Shown piece by piece: positions 41,937 to 51,203 of a stretch of 64,000 nucleotides of DNA (its first letter is position 1; the number at the start of each line of letters is the position of its first letter). The notes beneath the pieces are model-generated. The model searched no databases and was not told where the DNA came from. It saw nothing but the letters and a program-made list of their open reading frames with translations. A program made the translations under genes and the position numbers. The stretch comes from UBA5078 sp964538025 (lineage in GTDB: Bacteria; Pseudomonadota; Gammaproteobacteria; Pseudomonadales; Pseudohongiellaceae): contig CAZICZ010000001.1 of NCBI GenBank assembly GCA_964538025.1, positions 124,001-188,000 on the forward strand, written 5' to 3'.

Positions 41937-41986
41937 GCGTGAAAAAACCGTCGCGGCGCACGCGTCGGAAGCGATGTTTTTCACGC
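41937..41986. promoter_or_regulatory. Inverted repeat GCGTGAAAAA-N30-TTTTTCACGC
   Basis: Perfect 10-bp arms 30 bases apart, 222 bases upstream of the MarR start and 30 bases downstream of the receiver-like gene. It could be a terminator-like stem for the minus-strand receiver gene (a T-run lies in one arm), or an operator pair for MarR. The rest of the 300-base gap shows nothing else clear. Confidence 0.45.
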
Positions 41987-42014
41987 GGGAGGGGGAGGCG
42001 CTCGGCCCGGCAGA

Positions 42015-42503
42015 TCAGTCGAGCGATTCTTCCTGACGCAGGGCGTCGTTCGCTTGCTGGTTGAGCCCGACAGCGCCTTTCTGGAAGACCACCTTGTGCA
42101 GCACGTCGGTGAGCGATTCGCGAAAACTGTCGGGGTGCAGATACGCGCAGACGGCGCCGTCCTTCGGGTCGATCGCGCGTCGCTTGAGGTCGATGCGGTG
42201 ATCTTCCGTCACCATCACCACGGGCGTGGCTTCCCGCAGCGGGCTGCGCCGTTCAATCTCGCGCAGACGATAGACAAACTGGTCCCGCGGCTTCTTGTGA
42301 TTGTTCCAGCCGGTGATCACGCAGGACAGCTTGTTGGTGAGCATACCCAGACCACGGTCATACTGGCGGACGGCGTCCATGGCGTTGGACTCGTTGTAGG
42401 TGTTGATGCTGGTGTAGAGCCCGGTCGCCCCAATCTCGGCTGCAATTGCATCGACCAGCGTGTTGTCCAGATCGTAGATCAGGATGACGGGCTTAAAACT
42501 CAT
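42015..42503 (-). CDS. Atypical receiver-like (CheY-fold) protein lacking the phosphoacceptor
   Basis: Predicted 162 residues with one receiver-like domain. Strand 1 gives VILIYDLDNTLVDAI, with the acidic pair kept. Strand 3 reads LSCVITGWNNHKKPRD, where the phosphoacceptor aspartate of VISDWNMP-type receivers is replaced by glycine. Strand 4 keeps the switch threonine (PVVMVTEDH). Strand 5 has AYLHPDSF, with histidine for the usual lysine. It therefore probably does not take up phosphate in the normal way. No output domain follows. AGAGG precedes the ATG. It lies 36 bases after an SDR gene whose catalytic residues are also changed, probably on one transcript. Confidence 0.72.
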   Translation of the reverse strand: MSFKPVILIYDLDNTLVDAIAAEIGATGLYTSINTYNESNAMDAVRQYDRGLGMLTNKLSCVITGWNNHKKPRDQFVYRLREIERRSPLREATPVVMVTEDHRIDLKRRAIDPKDGAVCAYLHPDSFRESLTDVLHKVVFQKGAVGLNQQANDALRQEESLD

Positions 42504-42538
42504 CTTTCAACCTCTTGTTTTTATAGGTGGCTTTTCCA

Positions 42539-43276
42539 CTACACACGCAACAGTTGCCCACCGTCGACGTCCACCGTGGTGCCGGTAGCATAGCGATTGT
42601 GCATCAGGTAAATCAACGCGCTGGCCACTTCCTCCGGGCGCCCCACCCGCTCCACCAGCTGCCCCTTGACCATGTTGGCCACCGCGGCATCCCGCTGTGC
42701 GCCCAGACCGTCAAACAGCGCGGTGTCGATAATGCCGGGGCTCACCACGTTGACGCGAATTGGCGCCAGTTCGATGGCGAGGCAGCGCACCAGGTTTTCC
42801 ACGGCAGCTCCGACGCAGCTCAGGGCGGAACTGTTGGGTTTGAGTTTGCGGGCGGGCGCTCCGCTGACCAACGTTATGGAGCCGTCTTTGGCCATGTAGG
42901 GAACGCCAGTGCGCACCACATTGCCATAGCCCCACAGCTTGCCGAAGGCTTCCTGGAACTGCGCCTGAGTTTGTTCCACAAAGGGCTTCAATGTGCGGCT
43001 GGCACCGGTGGCCGCAGAGACAAGATGATCGATCTGTCCCACCTCTTCGAAGAGGGCCTTCAACGCGTCCAGATCATGGGTGTCCACTTGCCGGATCTGC
43101 ACCTTGCCGGCGACCTTTGTCAGCGCACTTTCAACATGCGCGCTGGAGCGGCCTGCCGCCCACACGGAGGCGCCCAGATTGCTGGCAGCAATGGCAGTGG
43201 CCAAGCCGATTCCGGAGGTGCCGCCGATGACGACGACGCGCGTGCCCTGCAGACTGTTTGATTGTTCTTTGATCAT
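42539..43276 (-). CDS. Short-chain dehydrogenase/reductase family protein with altered active site
   Basis: Predicted 245 residues, classical SDR length. The nucleotide-binding GGTSGIGLATA is intact and the Rossmann fold continues through RVNVVSPGIIDTALF and the C-terminal GTTVDVDGGQLLRV. Counting back from ELAP, the YxxxK catalytic pair is LSCVG: tyrosine is leucine and lysine is glycine. The NNAG motif is also changed (SAATG). It may still bind NAD(P) but should not catalyse ordinary SDR chemistry. GGGGGA lies five bases before the ATG. It heads a two-gene unit with the atypical receiver. Confidence 0.88.
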   Translation of the reverse strand: MIKEQSNSLQGTRVVVIGGTSGIGLATAIAASNLGASVWAAGRSSAHVESALTKVAGKVQIRQVDTHDLDALKALFEEVGQIDHLVSAATGASRTLKPFVEQTQAQFQEAFGKLWGYGNVVRTGVPYMAKDGSITLVSGAPARKLKPNSSALSCVGAAVENLVRCLAIELAPIRVNVVSPGIIDTALFDGLGAQRDAAVANMVKGQLVERVGRPEEVASALIYLMHNRYATGTTVDVDGGQLLRV

Positions 43277-43457
43277 TTTTTCCCCCGTGTCATGTGTCCC
43301 GTGGACGCGATTTTTTTAGTGGCCGCGAATGGTAGCACACGTCTTCCCTTTCCCGTTTTGTCTCCGTCGAATGACAGGGAATTTTCCTTCAGAAGTCTTT
43401 ACCAAAGCCGACATAACTGGCATGGTAAGCGGGCATTCGAAAGATCAGGAGATCACC

Positions 43458-43772
43458 ATGCAAAAACCGGTTTTACTCATCGCCATCTGCGCCGCAATCA
43501 GTGCCTGCGGTTCCTGGGTGAATGTGACATCCGCGGGACAACTCGTGTCTGTCGCTACACCGGCAGAGGTTGGCCAGTGCACACGGATCGGTAGCACGAC
43601 GACCAACGCGTTGAGTGAAATTGCCTTCGTCGAACGCGGCAGCGAAAAACTCCAACGGGAGTTGATCGACCTCGCCCGCAACGAAGCCGGGGACATGGGG
43701 GGGAATCGCATCGTGGTAGAAACACCAATCACCGATGGCCGGCAGTCTTTTGGCGTGTATCGCTGCCCCTGA
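43458..43772 (+). CDS. DUF4156 lipoprotein
   Basis: Predicted 104 residues. A lipoprotein signal ends ISACG (Cys17). The mature part has the DUF4156 pattern: VGQCTRIGSTTTNAL, then ELIDLARNEAGDMGGNRIVVETPITDGRQSFGVYRCP, with two cysteines that may form a disulfide. Function unknown; E. coli YgdR/YiiQ-type small lipoproteins are comparable in size only. AGGAGA lies seven bases before the ATG at 43458. Confidence 0.82.
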   Translation: MQKPVLLIAICAAISACGSWVNVTSAGQLVSVATPAEVGQCTRIGSTTTNALSEIAFVERGSEKLQRELIDLARNEAGDMGGNRIVVETPITDGRQSFGVYRCP

Positions 43773-43867
43773 ATGGACACAAGATTGCCCGAGGGAGTCG
43801 CGGCAATCCTCACAATAAAAACATGCCTGTCGTAAGCGGTCACAGGACTCATGGAATTGATGCTTAG

Positions 43868-46639
43868 ATGGACAACAAGCTCCTGGCCCTTAGCCGTTTT
43901 TTCGCCAAAATACCTCTGATAGTCCTCAAGATTCGCTGGCTGATGCTGGCATTTTTGCTTGCCTCCACTGCCGTCATGGTCTGGGGCGCGTTCACGCGCA
44001 CGACACTCGACATGACCATCGACAGTTTCATTGATCAGGACGATCCGGCGATCACCGCACTGCACGAGTTCCGCAAACAGTTCGGCAGCGATGACTCCGT
44101 ATTCCTTGTTTACCGCGCCGCAGACGGCGACGTCTTTTCGCCCCGCTCCCTCGCCGCCGTGCGCGCGCTGACGGAGGATCTGCAACGCTGGCAATCCCTG
44201 AACCCCGCCGAGTATCCGGACGAGATTCACGGAGCACCGGTGGACCTGAGCGAACTTGGCAAAATCCGGCGCGTGCAATCTCTGAGCACCGTTCGCGTTC
44301 AGCGCAGTGACGCGGATACCCTGCGATCCGATCGCCTGATTCCCGAGACACTGCCGCAAGACCCTGCACAGCTGCGGGCGCTGCGCGAAGCGGCGATGGC
44401 CGAAGACGATTATCGCCTGCTCTTTTACTCTGCCGACGGGCAGTACGCCGGCCTGCTGATCCAGACCATTTTCGGCGCAGAGCCGGTCGATGGCTTTACC
44501 CCACAGATCGACGACGCCAGCATTTCACTCGACCTCAGCTTCAGCGCCTTTGACGACCCGGACAACTTCACGCTGGATTTCGATGAAACCGCGCAGGTCG
44601 AGGACATCCCGTTCCAGACCGTCGACATGTTCGCCTACAGCGCCTTTTTCAATGCCCTGAGAGCGGTGTACGAACCCTACAACGACGTCCTGGAGTTTTA
44701 TCCGGTGGGCAACCCCCCCATGATGGAATTCGTGAATCGCACCCTGATGCAGATGATGTGGCTGGGGGTGGCGATGATCGGCATTTTCATCGCTCTGCTG
44801 TGGGTGCTTTTCCGCTCTTTCAGCGCAGTGCTGTGGCCGATTCTGACCATCGCGCTCAGCCTGGCCTGGACCTGGGGAGCCACCTCCTGGGCGGGCGTCG
44901 CCATGTCCACCATGATCTCCCTGACCTGCCTGCTGGTATTTGCCGTGGGCATTGCCGATTGTGTGCACGTGATGAGCGCGTATTTTTCGTTCCGGCGCGA
45001 GGAGCTGGCGCACGACACCGCCCTGTACCAGGCCTATGAAAAAACCGGGCTGGCCATTTTCATTACCACCATCACGACCATGGCGGGCGTGTTGGCCCTG
45101 AGTTACTCCGACCTGCTGCCCATCCGGGTGTTCGGGTTCATGTCGGCGCTGGGCGTGTTCATGGCGCTGTTCTTCACGCTGGCGCTCTTGCCGATCCTGC
45201 TCAGTGTCTGGCATCCGGGCAATACCGCCGACGCCGCTCCTTCACGCCCACGGCTTCTGGACCTGTGGCAGCGCCTGCCCATGGCAGGCAAAGCACTGCT
45301 CCTGATCGCTGCTGCCCTCGCCGTCTACGCGGTGGCTGGCGCGATGATCGGCACCTATGTGTGCGTGGTGGCCGCGCTGACGGGCGTGGTGATGACCTGG
45401 CAGAAGCAGATTCTGGAGATTATTCCCCGCATCGTCGCGCGTCGTCCGCGCGGCGTGTTTGCGGTGTTCGGGGTGATCTTTCTGATATGCCTTTACGGCA
45501 CCTCCGAAGTGCAGATCGACACCAACATCTCCGAGCTGACGCGGGAGGGCAGCGACATGCGGGTGGCCTATGCCATCGTGGACGAAAACATGGCCGGCGC
45601 TCAAAGCCTGGAGATCATGATCGATACCGGGGTGGTGGACGGCCTGCTCAACCCGACGCTACTGCAGGCTGTGGACCATCTGCAAAACAGGATCGAAACA
45701 CGCTATCCGGACGATGTGTCCCGCACCTATTCGCTGGCCAATATCGTCAAAGACACCAACCAGATCATGAACAATGACGACCCGGCCTTTTACACCGTGC
45801 CCGAATCCGAGGCGATGGTGTCGCAGCTGCTGTACCTGTTCAACAGCGCCAACCCGGATGATCGCCGGGCCTTGGTCTCGGACGATTACAGCCGGTCCCA
45901 TATCACCATCAATGCCTACAACGCGGGCTCCTACCAGTACCAGCGCTTCTTCGAGGAGCTGGCGCACGAGATCGAGGAATCCTTTGCCGGGCTGGACGCG
46001 CAGTTCCCCGCGCTGGACGTGCAGGTCACGGGCTCGATTCCCCTGATGATGCGTGCCACCGACGAGATCGCGAAGTCCCAGTACAGCAGCTTCCTGCTGG
46101 CGCTGGGGGTAATTTGCGTGATCATGATGCTGACGCTCGGGTCGGTCCAGGGTGGACTTCTTTCGATTATTCCCAATATTATTCCCGCACTGCTCAGTTT
46201 CGGCTTGATGGGGCTGCTGGACATCCCGCTGGACACCGACACGCTGATGATTGCGCCGGTCATTATCGGCATTGCTGTGGATGACACTATCCACTTCATG
46301 ACGCACTACCGGCTCGAATTGATCCGCACCCGCAGCATGGCGGTGGCGCTGGCCAATACCATCGAGGATGTGGGCACGGCGGTCATGTACACCACCATGG
46401 TGCTCGGCCTCGGGTTCGCGATCCTGAGTTTTTCAGATTACCTGGGCATGGCAAAAATCGGTTTCTTCGGGTCCGTGGCCATCTTCGTGGCGTTGCTCAG
46501 CGACCTGTTCCTGATTCCCGCCATGCTGCAACTGTTTAAGCCCGATTTCGGGGTAAAGGACGCGGACCGCTCGTTTGCACCGCTCCGTCACACACAGGCA
46601 CCTGCCATGGACACCTTCACGCCGGGGGAGAATGTATGA
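43868..46639 (+). CDS. RND/MMPL-family transporter
   Basis: Predicted 923 residues in the RND layout: N-terminal helix (about 20-42), a large periplasmic loop (about 45-290), helices 2-6 (about 295-455), helix 7 near 480-545, a second large loop (about 560-735) and a final helix bundle (about 740-895). Sterol-sensing-like GIADCVHVMSAYFSF and GIAVDDTIHFMTHYRLEL hold the proton-relay acidic residues typical of the MMPL/HpnN subgroup. It likely exports lipids or other hydrophobic compounds to the periplasm or outer membrane. Its last bases overlap the LolA-like gene (ATGA), which shows coupling. Confidence 0.92.
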   Translation: MDNKLLALSRFFAKIPLIVLKIRWLMLAFLLASTAVMVWGAFTRTTLDMTIDSFIDQDDPAITALHEFRKQFGSDDSVFLVYRAADGDVFSPRSLAAVRALTEDLQRWQSLNPAEYPDEIHGAPVDLSELGKIRRVQSLSTVRVQRSDADTLRSDRLIPETLPQDPAQLRALREAAMAEDDYRLLFYSADGQYAGLLIQTIFGAEPVDGFTPQIDDASISLDLSFSAFDDPDNFTLDFDETAQVEDIPFQTVDMFAYSAFFNALRAVYEPYNDVLEFYPVGNPPMMEFVNRTLMQMMWLGVAMIGIFIALLWVLFRSFSAVLWPILTIALSLAWTWGATSWAGVAMSTMISLTCLLVFAVGIADCVHVMSAYFSFRREELAHDTALYQAYEKTGLAIFITTITTMAGVLALSYSDLLPIRVFGFMSALGVFMALFFTLALLPILLSVWHPGNTADAAPSRPRLLDLWQRLPMAGKALLLIAAALAVYAVAGAMIGTYVCVVAALTGVVMTWQKQILEIIPRIVARRPRGVFAVFGVIFLICLYGTSEVQIDTNISELTREGSDMRVAYAIVDENMAGAQSLEIMIDTGVVDGLLNPTLLQAVDHLQNRIETRYPDDVSRTYSLANIVKDTNQIMNNDDPAFYTVPESEAMVSQLLYLFNSANPDDRRALVSDDYSRSHITINAYNAGSYQYQRFFEELAHEIEESFAGLDAQFPALDVQVTGSIPLMMRATDEIAKSQYSSFLLALGVICVIMMLTLGSVQGGLLSIIPNIIPALLSFGLMGLLDIPLDTDTLMIAPVIIGIAVDDTIHFMTHYRLELIRTRSMAVALANTIEDVGTAVMYTTMVLGLGFAILSFSDYLGMAKIGFFGSVAIFVALLSDLFLIPAMLQLFKPDFGVKDADRSFAPLRHTQAPAMDTFTPGENV

Positions 46640-47553
46640 CCACGACACACTCGGGTTCACGCCACCGTCGCCACCTGCCCTGGGTTAGCCTAGCCGCACT
46701 GCTTTGCAGCACACTGGCAATGCCGGCGCTGGCCCAACCCAGTGCGCGCGAGATTCTGGAAAAGGTCGAGGACAATCTTCGCTTTACCACCGACTCCGCC
46801 TTCAACCGGATTCAACTTTCCAGCTGCCAGTTTGGCGTGCGCAACAACCAGATCACCTGTGCCGAACGGGCGCGTGTCAAAGCGCTGGAATCCGTGGGGA
46901 TCAACTTTGGGCCTGAGAACAAGGACACCCGCGCCGTGACCATTGTGCTGGAGCCGCCGGCAGAGAAAGGGATTGGCATGCTGAGCGTGACGTATGACGA
47001 TTCCGAGAAAGACAATGAGACGTGGCTCTATCTCTCCGCGCTTGGCACGGTCAAGCGCATTGCCAGCGGCAATTCCGACGATGACACCGAGCCTGCCTCC
47101 CTGTTCGGCTCCGAGTTCACGACGGAAGATCAGGACACGGGCAAGCTCGATGAATACACACTGACGCTGCTGGAGGAAACCACCGAGGCGGGCCGTGACG
47201 TGTGGAAAATCGAAGCCGTGCCCAATGCGGAACGCGCCCGCAAAACACGATATGCCAAGACGGTGCAATACATCGACAAAGAGCGCTACGTGGCCCTGCG
47301 CATGGACATGTACGACCAGCACGAGCGCGAGATCAAACGCATGCTCGCTTCCCGGGTGGAACTGATCGACGGGGTATGGATTGCGCGCTCCCTCACGATG
47401 ATGAATCTCGTCAGCAATCGGCTTTCCAACATGGCTATTCTGGAGATCAACACGGGCATCGATGTGCCAGAGGATTTTCTGACGCAGCGAACACTGACCG
47501 ATGTCGCGTTCCGCGAAACCGAATTGCAGAAACTGCGTGAACAGATTGACTGA
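46636..47553 (+). CDS. LolA-like periplasmic lipid/lipoprotein-sorting protein
   Basis: Predicted 305 residues with a signal peptide (about 1-34, ending MPALAQ) and a LolA/LppX-like beta-barrel fold. Elements typical of the 'outer membrane lipoprotein-sorting protein' family are NDETWLYLSALGTVKRIASG (here DNETWLYL), KTRYAKTVQYIDKERYVALRMDMYD and GVWIARSLTMMNLVSNRLS. In this context it probably carries a hydrophobic substrate from the RND exporter to the barrel protein encoded next. It overlaps the exporter stop by four bases. Confidence 0.87.
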   Translation: MTTTHSGSRHRRHLPWVSLAALLCSTLAMPALAQPSAREILEKVEDNLRFTTDSAFNRIQLSSCQFGVRNNQITCAERARVKALESVGINFGPENKDTRAVTIVLEPPAEKGIGMLSVTYDDSEKDNETWLYLSALGTVKRIASGNSDDDTEPASLFGSEFTTEDQDTGKLDEYTLTLLEETTEAGRDVWKIEAVPNAERARKTRYAKTVQYIDKERYVALRMDMYDQHEREIKRMLASRVELIDGVWIARSLTMMNLVSNRLSNMAILEINTGIDVPEDFLTQRTLTDVAFRETELQKLREQID

Positions 47554-48922
47554 GTTTCCCCATCGATCTCTCCTTGCCGCCTTGTGCTGGGGCCTTTGCG
47601 CCCTGAGCGCCAGTGCGCAGGACCTGCCCGACTCCCTTTCCTTTGATTTTGACAGTGTCAGCGTTGGCGATGATCTATTCGGCGACACGCAGGACAGCAC
47701 CCCTGCGTGGCTGCAGCCCTTCACGTTTCGACTGAGCCAGCAAGTGTTTGCCCAGGTCCGGCCTCACGCCATCATGGGCGCGACGGGACGTCGCAATGCC
47801 GCTGTGGAAAACAGCCGCACCAGCCTGCTGACTCGCTACCAGAATGCGTTTGCGCCAGGGTGGCTCTTTCAGTCCAGTGCACAGATCAAACTTTATTGGC
47901 CCGGGGACTACGAGTACCGCGCCAATGACAATCAGGTAGATACTGAATTCCGACTCAATGAGTTTTTCCTCCAGCGCAGTGCCGGCAATGACAGTCTCAA
48001 ACTGGGTGCGCAGACGGTGGTCTGGGGCGAGAACATCGGCAACTCCGTGCTCGATGTGGTCAATACCAGCGAGTTTCGCGATCTGACCATCATCGACATC
48101 GAGGACGCCCGTCTCAATCAATGGATGCTGGTGTGGGACCGCTTCAACGGCAATTCCCAGTGGTCTTCGTTTGTCACTCTGTATCCGGAGTTCAATCCGC
48201 CGCCGGTGCGGGGCAGCCCCTTTTTCTTTGAACCAGCGTTCAATTTAAGTGATTACCGTCGCAAGAAACCACTGCTGGAAGTGGGCTCTCAGTGGCGCAA
48301 AAGTGTGGCAGGAAGCGACCTATCGCTCATGGCCGCTTACCTGTATGAGAACCAGCTGCACTACTCGGCGCCCCCCTCCGGGCGCGGCAATGCGGTGGCG
48401 ACGGCGGGCGACTACCTGCTGCTTGGCGCATCGGCTAACCGCGCCATCGGGAAGTTGCTGCTGAATCTCGACCTCGCCTATAGCCGCGACATCCTCGTGG
48501 ATGTGCTGCTGCCTTCAGGCAATCCGGGCACGGTGGGTGTTGACAAGGTGGGCGCGACAGCAGGCTTTGAATATGCCATCAACAACGATGAAAACATCAT
48601 TGTGGGCGTGACGGCGGAGCGTTTGTTGGACGCGACGCAAAGACTGTCCGCAGGAGAGGTTCTGCTGGGGGATCGCTCGACGGGCAATGCCCTGCTGCGC
48701 TATTCCAACAGCATGCGCAATGGGGATCTCCAGCTTTTCGTGACGCTGCAAAGCGCCTTGGATGCCGCCTCGATGCTGGGCAGTGTGGCACTGAACGTGA
48801 CGCTCAGCGATCACCTGGCGCTGAATACGCAGGTCATCGCCACCCGGGCCGACGCGCAATCGCCGCTGGCAACTCTGGATGACGACCTGCGCATGGGCAT
48901 GACCTTGACCTGGTCGTTCTGA
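47537..48922 (+). CDS. DUF1302-like outer-membrane beta-barrel protein
   Basis: Predicted about 461 residues. The N-terminus includes a signal peptide ending LCALSASAQ. The mature part alternates polar and hydrophobic residues as in barrels, carries LKLGAQTVVWGENIGNSVLDVVN (close to the DUF1302 pattern) and ends MGMTLTWSF with the terminal phenylalanine expected of outer-membrane proteins. It is the third gene of the RND/LolA-like unit and should be its outer-membrane outlet or acceptor. The start is uncertain: GTG at 47537 overlaps the previous gene by 17 bases, TTG at 47546 and ATG at 47501 are in frame, and none has a strong ribosome site. Confidence 0.82.
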   Translation: MNRLTEFPHRSLLAALCWGLCALSASAQDLPDSLSFDFDSVSVGDDLFGDTQDSTPAWLQPFTFRLSQQVFAQVRPHAIMGATGRRNAAVENSRTSLLTRYQNAFAPGWLFQSSAQIKLYWPGDYEYRANDNQVDTEFRLNEFFLQRSAGNDSLKLGAQTVVWGENIGNSVLDVVNTSEFRDLTIIDIEDARLNQWMLVWDRFNGNSQWSSFVTLYPEFNPPPVRGSPFFFEPAFNLSDYRRKKPLLEVGSQWRKSVAGSDLSLMAAYLYENQLHYSAPPSGRGNAVATAGDYLLLGASANRAIGKLLLNLDLAYSRDILVDVLLPSGNPGTVGVDKVGATAGFEYAINNDENIIVGVTAERLLDATQRLSAGEVLLGDRSTGNALLRYSNSMRNGDLQLFVTLQSALDAASMLGSVALNVTLSDHLALNTQVIATRADAQSPLATLDDDLRMGMTLTWSF

Positions 48923-48924
48923 GC

Positions 48925-50166
48925 TCAGTACCGGTTGGGGCCGTTGAACACATCCGGCTGAAATTCCTTCTCCCAATTGGCGACCACGGTGGCTACCGAC
49001 AGGTCACCGCCCACGTTGACGCTGGTGCGGGCCATGTCCAGAGGCCGGTCAAAGGGAATGATGAAACCCACCACCACGGCGATCTGATCGGGTGACATGC
49101 CAATGGCGCCCATGACGGCGGACATCAGGAAAACGGACGCTCCCGGGATGGCCGCCGTGCCGACCGACACCAGTGTAGTAGCCCCCATGATAATGAAGTA
49201 GTCCGCCAGACTCAGGTCAATGCCAAAGGCCTGTGCAGCGAACACGGTGACGATCCCGACATACAGGGCCGTGCCATCCATGTTGATGGTTGCCCCCAGC
49301 GGAATCACGGTGGTGGCGACCACGGGGTTGATCCCGAGATTGCGCTCTGCCACCGCCAGCGTGACCGGCATGGTGGCGGAACTGGACGAAGTCGAGAATG
49401 CCACCAGCATGGCATCGCTGGCACCCCGGAAAAACTTCAGCGGACTGAGTTTAAGCAGCACCTTCATGATGGTGCCGTGGACCACCAGCATGTGCAGGAA
49501 GCAGCCCAGAAACACCGCTGACGCCAGCCGCACGACGTCCAACAAAGCCAGCACGCCTTGCGTGCCAGAAACCCAGGCGATCAGGGCAAAGACTCCAAAG
49601 GGCGCCACTTCCATCACCCAGCCCGTGATCTTGAGCATCACTTCGGATGCCGCATCGGCGAGATCGGCCACAGGCTTTGCCTTGGTGCCCAGGAGCAATC
49701 CGGCCACTCCCACCAACAGGGCAAAGAAGATCACGGCGAGGATGTTGCCCTCGGCGAGAGCCGCCATGGGGTTGTTGGGCACGATGCTCATCAGCCGCTG
49801 AGACAGGGGGATGGCCTCCTGCACAACGCTGGGCACGGCCGAAGAAAGATCGACTCCAGCGCCCGGTTGAATGATGACCGCGAGCACAATCCCGATGATG
49901 ATGGCAAACAACGTTGTCAGCATGTACAAGCCCAGCGTCATCACGCCGAGTGAACCAAGTTTCTTCGGATCGCCCATGGCGATCACTCCGGAGATCAGCG
50001 TGAAGAACACCAGTGGCACGACGACCATGCTGATGAGGCGAACGAACAAGTCTCCGATCCACTTGATCGACACAGCCCCTTCGCCCCAGAGACTGCCCAC
50101 GACAACCCCCAGCGCCAGAACAATGAGTATTCGCTTCCACAGCGCAAGTTCAAACCAGACACGCAT
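48925..50166 (-). CDS. Dicarboxylate/amino acid:cation symporter (DAACS family)
   Basis: Predicted 413 residues with eight helices and two re-entrant loops. Family motifs are SSSSATMPVTLAVAERNLGI (serine-rich HP1 loop), the cation-binding ATTVIPLGATINMDGTALY, and the HP2 region with GATTLVSVGTAAIPGAS. It imports glutamate, aspartate or C4-dicarboxylates with Na+ or H+. Substrate cannot be settled from sequence alone. AAGGAGA lies close before the ATG at 50166. Confidence 0.93.
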   Translation of the reverse strand: MRVWFELALWKRILIVLALGVVVGSLWGEGAVSIKWIGDLFVRLISMVVVPLVFFTLISGVIAMGDPKKLGSLGVMTLGLYMLTTLFAIIIGIVLAVIIQPGAGVDLSSAVPSVVQEAIPLSQRLMSIVPNNPMAALAEGNILAVIFFALLVGVAGLLLGTKAKPVADLADAASEVMLKITGWVMEVAPFGVFALIAWVSGTQGVLALLDVVRLASAVFLGCFLHMLVVHGTIMKVLLKLSPLKFFRGASDAMLVAFSTSSSSATMPVTLAVAERNLGINPVVATTVIPLGATINMDGTALYVGIVTVFAAQAFGIDLSLADYFIIMGATTLVSVGTAAIPGASVFLMSAVMGAIGMSPDQIAVVVGFIIPFDRPLDMARTSVNVGGDLSVATVVANWEKEFQPDVFNGPNRY

Positions 50167-50348
50167 ATCATCTCCTTGCATTGATCTCTTGGGCGGCTTT
50201 CGCCGTACTGAACCATCGATTCATGAGCCTATAGAAAATCCCTGTGCCGCGCCATCCCTTTATCCTGCGCGGGGTTGGGCTAAAGCGGAAGGAATATGCG
50301 ACAATGCGCGCCCAATTGAACGTCAGTCATCACACTCAGGCACACGCC

Positions 50349-51104
50349 ATGGCAGAGCAAGAACAGGTCTGGACGAAGGGGGTCGTGGTCAGCAACCGCC
50401 ACCACACCCAGAATCTGTTTTCCCTGCGCATAGAGGCCGACATGGCTCCTTTTCAGGCAGGGCAGTACACGTCCCTTGCGCTGGAAAGCGATGGCCAGCG
50501 GATCGCGCAGCCCTACTCCCTTCTGAGTGCTCCCGGCGAATCGCCCCTGGAATTCTTCTTTTATACCCAGCTGGACGGCCAGCTCTCGGCGAAACTCTCG
50601 CGCCTGCAGTCGGGCGACAATGTGTGGGTGCAGGCCCAGGCAGAGGGGGCGTTTACGCTGAATCAGGTCCCGCCAGGGCGTGATCTGTGGTTGCTGGCGA
50701 CGGGCACCGGTGTTGCTCCCTTTCTTTCCATGCTGAAGGACGGCGCCCTGTGGCAACGTTTCGATCACGTGGTGCTGGTCTACGCCGTCCGGCAGTGGCA
50801 GGACGTCGTGCATGGCGAGCTGATTGCGCAAATGCAGGCACGCTACCCCGACCGGTTCAGCTTTGTTCCCTTCGTCAGCCGGGAAACAGTGGCGGGATGT
50901 GTGCATGGACATATCCCTGCCTGCATCAGCAATGGCACGCTCGAGCGCGTCGCCGCCCGTTCGCTCTCGCTCGCGCATTCCCAACTGATGTTATGTGGCA
51001 ATCCCGGCATGGTGCAGGATGCCCTTAGCGCACTGGAGCAGCGCGGATTCGTGCGCAGCGAGGCAGGTCGCACGGGTCACGTCACCCTCGAAGCCTACTG
51101 GTAA
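50349..51104 (+). CDS. fpr: Ferredoxin-NADP+ reductase
   Basis: Predicted 251 residues, the usual Fpr length. It has the FAD-binding RIAQPYSLLSAP (RxYS-type, with Gln replacing the residue before Pro), the NADP-site GTGVAPFLSML, a LCGNPGM motif and the terminal GHVTLEAYW, in which the last aromatic stacks on the flavin. It moves electrons between NADPH and ferredoxin or flavodoxin and takes part in oxidative-stress repair. The start at 50349 fits the family; longer in-frame starts at 50304 and 50244 exist. A strong terminator follows. Confidence 0.93.
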   Translation: MAEQEQVWTKGVVVSNRHHTQNLFSLRIEADMAPFQAGQYTSLALESDGQRIAQPYSLLSAPGESPLEFFFYTQLDGQLSAKLSRLQSGDNVWVQAQAEGAFTLNQVPPGRDLWLLATGTGVAPFLSMLKDGALWQRFDHVVLVYAVRQWQDVVHGELIAQMQARYPDRFSFVPFVSRETVAGCVHGHIPACISNGTLERVAARSLSLAHSQLMLCGNPGMVQDALSALEQRGFVRSEAGRTGHVTLEAYW

Positions 51105-51133
51105 GGGCTTCTTTCTCCTCCTCCAAAAAAAAA

Positions 51134-51157
51134 GGGTTGGCGATGTCTCGCCAACCC
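51134..51157. terminator. Bidirectional intrinsic terminator
   Basis: Perfect 10-bp stem GGGTTGGCGA/TCGCCAACCC with a four-base loop. The A-run on its left gives T on the minus strand for the TonB receptor gene, and a T-rich stretch on its right serves fpr. Confidence 0.9.
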
Positions 51158-51203
51158 TTCCTTCTAGAGTGCCAGAGACGTTCCTCTGGCAGGCTAAACT
51201 ACC

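Noticed and set aside
42015..42503. HAD phosphatase call suggested by DLDNTLVD near the N-terminus
   Set aside because: Later HAD motifs are absent, while strands 3-5 fit a receiver fold (VITGWN, VMVTED, AYLHP).
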